NCBI GenBank assembly: GCA_029232285.1
Contig: JAOXFI010000012.1
Location: forward strand, 1 to 64,000
Direction of reading: 5' to 3'
DNA length: 64,000 nt
From: Agmasoma carcini (nom. nud.)
Taxonomy: Eukaryota; Microsporidia; Thelohaniidae
The notes beneath the pieces are model-generated. The model did no database searches. It saw only the letters and a program-made list of their open reading frames with translations, and was not told the origin of the DNA. Position numbers and translations under genes: made by a program. Below, in pieces: positions 62,351 through 64,000 of the stretch. Position 1 is the first letter of the stretch; each line of letters starts with the position of its first letter.

Positions 62351-62863
62351 ATGGAAAATTTTATAAGAGAAAATACAATTCCGGATAATGTCAATCCAAC
62401 ATTAGTTAGAAGGCATATGACACAACTTAAGAGTAATAAAGTAGATAAAACTTATTTATTTCAAAAACAGACACATGAAAATTATGTTTATACATTTTTT
62501 GAAAATATTAAGCTTGATTCCTCATTTGGAATAAAAATCAATAATTTTTCTGGAACAATTAATTCTGCTGTAGATTTTGACAGTTTTAGCCTTGAACAAA
62601 GTGTTGATCTTGAATATTTTTATTCAATTCTGTTTGAGGTGCCTTTCTGCTTTGTTTTTGTTCCTGATTCTACTTTATTAGAATTGAATTCATTCTGTGA
62701 TGGTGCTTTTACATTTAGAACTGGCCAGTATGAAGGAATGCTTATGAATTTAAACTTTGCTTCTAGAGTTGGTGTTGATTTTATAGGAAAGGATTTGATC
62801 TTTAACAAAAATGTTAATGTGTATTATATTGGATTTATTTATAAAAAAGAAATAAAAAATTAA
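62351..62863 (+). CDS. uncharacterised protein
   Basis: 170 residues, family not recognised. The N-terminus (PTLVRRHMTQLKSNKVDKTY) is basic and helical. The rest looks like alternating strands with many Phe residues (FSGTINSAVDFDSFSLEQ, FCFVFVPDSTLLEL, LIFNKNVNVYYIGFIY), possibly a compact beta domain. There is no signal peptide and no membrane segment. The ATG follows ATCCAAC. It is convergent with prolyl-tRNA synthetase, with about 110 bases between. Confidence 0.65.
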   Translation: MENFIRENTIPDNVNPTLVRRHMTQLKSNKVDKTYLFQKQTHENYVYTFFENIKLDSSFGIKINNFSGTINSAVDFDSFSLEQSVDLEYFYSILFEVPFCFVFVPDSTLLELNSFCDGAFTFRTGQYEGMLMNLNFASRVGVDFIGKDLIFNKNVNVYYIGFIYKKEIKN

Positions 62864-62975
62864 ATAAAAATTATTATAAGGTGAGATAAATTAAAATTTT
62901 ATTTTTGTATTTTTTTAGTCAATATATGTTAGTCTAATATTTTTTTATATAAATAAATTTTGTATATTAATAAAT

Positions 62976-64000
62976 TTAATAACTTCTTCCTATCAGAATA
63001 AAAGCCTTGGCTGCTTCACCACAATTCACACAAACCAAACCATCAACCGATTTTTGTTCATCAGGAATGCAAAGTGGCTTAGCCTTGCCATATCCAACTA
63101 TATCTTCTTCATACTTCACAGTAGCATCACCAATTGTATCTTCACAATCAGCTCCAAGACAAAATGGTGCCATACAAAGCTTCTTATTATTAATAATAGC
63201 TTGATAGTCCTTAGCACTATAAGCATACTCAATAGATGTTTTTAAACTCATCTGAGCCTTCTCATACATATCCTCATGCATCACATCAATAACACTTGAT
63301 ATGCTATTGTTAATATCATCCAATTCATACTTCTTCTTACTATAGTTATCTCTCCTCACAATTACTACCTCTTTTGATTCCATTTCCTTAAAACCAATAT
63401 CAATCCTTAGGGGTACTCCAAGCTTTTCATACTTGTTATACTTAAATCCAGGTGACTTCGTATCATCTGTATCCATCCGTACACGATACCTCTTCTTAAT
63501 AGAATCATAAACCATCTTTTGATAATCTTTTAACTTATTAATCCTTTCTACCCCATCATTAGCAGTAATACCACACAAAACAATCACAATCTGTGTATCT
63601 GCTACCTTAGGAGGACAAACAAAACCTCTATTATCAGAATGAAGCATAGAAGCAATACCAAGTGACCTAGTTGTAATACCCCAGCAGTTCTGATAAACAA
63701 ATTGTTTATTCTCATTTTCATCATCAACAGAAATATCAAACATTTTAGAGAAATTCTGTCCTAAGTGATGAGAAGTAGCTGCTTGAATGCCCCTTCCAGT
63801 ATTTGGAATAAATGCTTCAAGCGTTAACGTATATTCAGCACCTCCAAACTTCTCTAGAATGGTTTTCCTACCTTTAATAGTTGGTACTGCTAACAAATTT
63901 TTGTATACATCATGATATAAATCTTGAATATCAGCAGCCTCCTTTTCGGCTTCATCCTTATTATAGAAGCATGTATGTCCTTCCTGCCATAAGAATTCTC
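62976..64000 (-). CDS. prolyl-tRNA synthetase, C-terminal part (continues past window end)
   Basis: Class II aminoacyl-tRNA synthetase of the eukaryotic/archaeal type, charging tRNA-Pro in the cytosol. The minus frame stays open to the last base, so the start is outside the window. Seen from the edge: EFLWQEGHT-type motif 2 (about 63996-63972), a DEAEKEA helix, EAFIPNTGRGIQAATSHHLGQNFSKMFDI, WGITTRSLGIASMLHSDNRGFVCPP (motif 3 region), then an anticodon-binding domain (PPKVADTQIVIVL onward). The C-terminal zinc-binding-like domain carries CMAPFC, CEDTIG and CVNCG and ends in IGRSY, the characteristic aromatic end of this type. Confidence 0.95.
   Translation of the reverse strand, partial: EFLWQEGHTCFYNKDEAEKEAADIQDLYHDVYKNLLAVPTIKGRKTILEKFGGAEYTLTLEAFIPNTGRGIQAATSHHLGQNFSKMFDISVDDENENKQFVYQNCWGITTRSLGIASMLHSDNRGFVCPPKVADTQIVIVLCGITANDGVERINKLKDYQKMVYDSIKKRYRVRMDTDDTKSPGFKYNKYEKLGVPLRIDIGFKEMESKEVVIVRRDNYSKKKYELDDINNSISSVIDVMHEDMYEKAQMSLKTSIEYAYSAKDYQAIINNKKLCMAPFCLGADCEDTIGDATVKYEEDIVGYGKAKPLCIPDEQKSVDGLVCVNCGEAAKAFILIGRSY

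Noticed and set aside
1..64000. CRISPR arrays, bacterial operons, ribosome binding sites and tRNA genes
   Set aside because: Tandem repeats here lack regular unique spacers, the genes are eukaryotic, and no stretch showed paired A and B boxes with a cloverleaf by eye; a tRNAscan run would settle the last point.

Overview
This window is eukaryotic and reads as microsporidian. The evidence is compact intron-less genes, roughly 75% A+T, short versions of conserved eukaryotic proteins, and a start signal (an A/T-rich AAATTT-like run, then CC or CCC, a few bases before the ATG) in front of most genes. A pyruvate dehydrogenase E1-beta gene in an otherwise reduced gene set also fits. I do not assign a genus. 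Coding density is low for the group: about 24 genes in 64 kb, with long stretches of decayed mobile elements.

Layout. 1-10 kb has no convincing gene. It holds a GC-richer hairpin island, a decayed LINE reverse transcriptase interrupted by a 544-bp mariner-like MITE, Merlin-type transposase debris and large inverted repeats. 10-22 kb carries three small paralogous membrane proteins and one larger membrane-anchored secreted-type protein, each just downstream of a copy of a dispersed ~460-bp repeat, plus a decayed hAT transposase. 21.7-28 kb is a Merlin transposase graveyard (four relics) around one gene of unknown function. 28.9-42.4 kb is the first conserved block: GPI18 mannosyltransferase, exocyst SEC5, a Q/N-rich secreted protein, an EDC3-like decapping factor, a small Cys-containing protein, a signal-peptide/TM protein, CTF18 and RPA2. 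42.7-45.2 kb holds a dead Tc1/mariner transposase and a foldback element. 45.2-59 kb is the second conserved block: amino-acid transporter, two helical proteins of unknown function, PDH E1-beta, a CHS4/SKT5-like Sel1-repeat protein with a CaaX tail, a lipid phosphatase, an inactive-looking SEC11 paralogue, ribosomal protein eS17 and the active SEC11. 59-62 kb is gene-free with two Merlin relics. The window ends with an unknown gene and the 3' part of prolyl-tRNA synthetase.

How the genes work together. Several serve the secretory pathway and cell surface: SEC11 and its paralogue (ER signal cleavage), GPI18 (GPI anchors), SEC5 (exocytosis), the CHS4-like protein (chitin synthase activation), and four to six secreted or membrane proteins without known homologues that could be exported or wall material. 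CTF18 and RPA2 act at replication forks; EDC3, eS17 and ProRS in mRNA decay and translation.

Main surprises: a SEC11 paralogue that has lost catalytic Ser and His; a CTF18 without the Walker B acidic pair; seven or more Merlin relics; a ~460-bp dispersed repeat in at least 13 copies next to lineage-specific genes; a MITE nested in a LINE with a readable TA duplication; and minisatellites abutting several stop codons.
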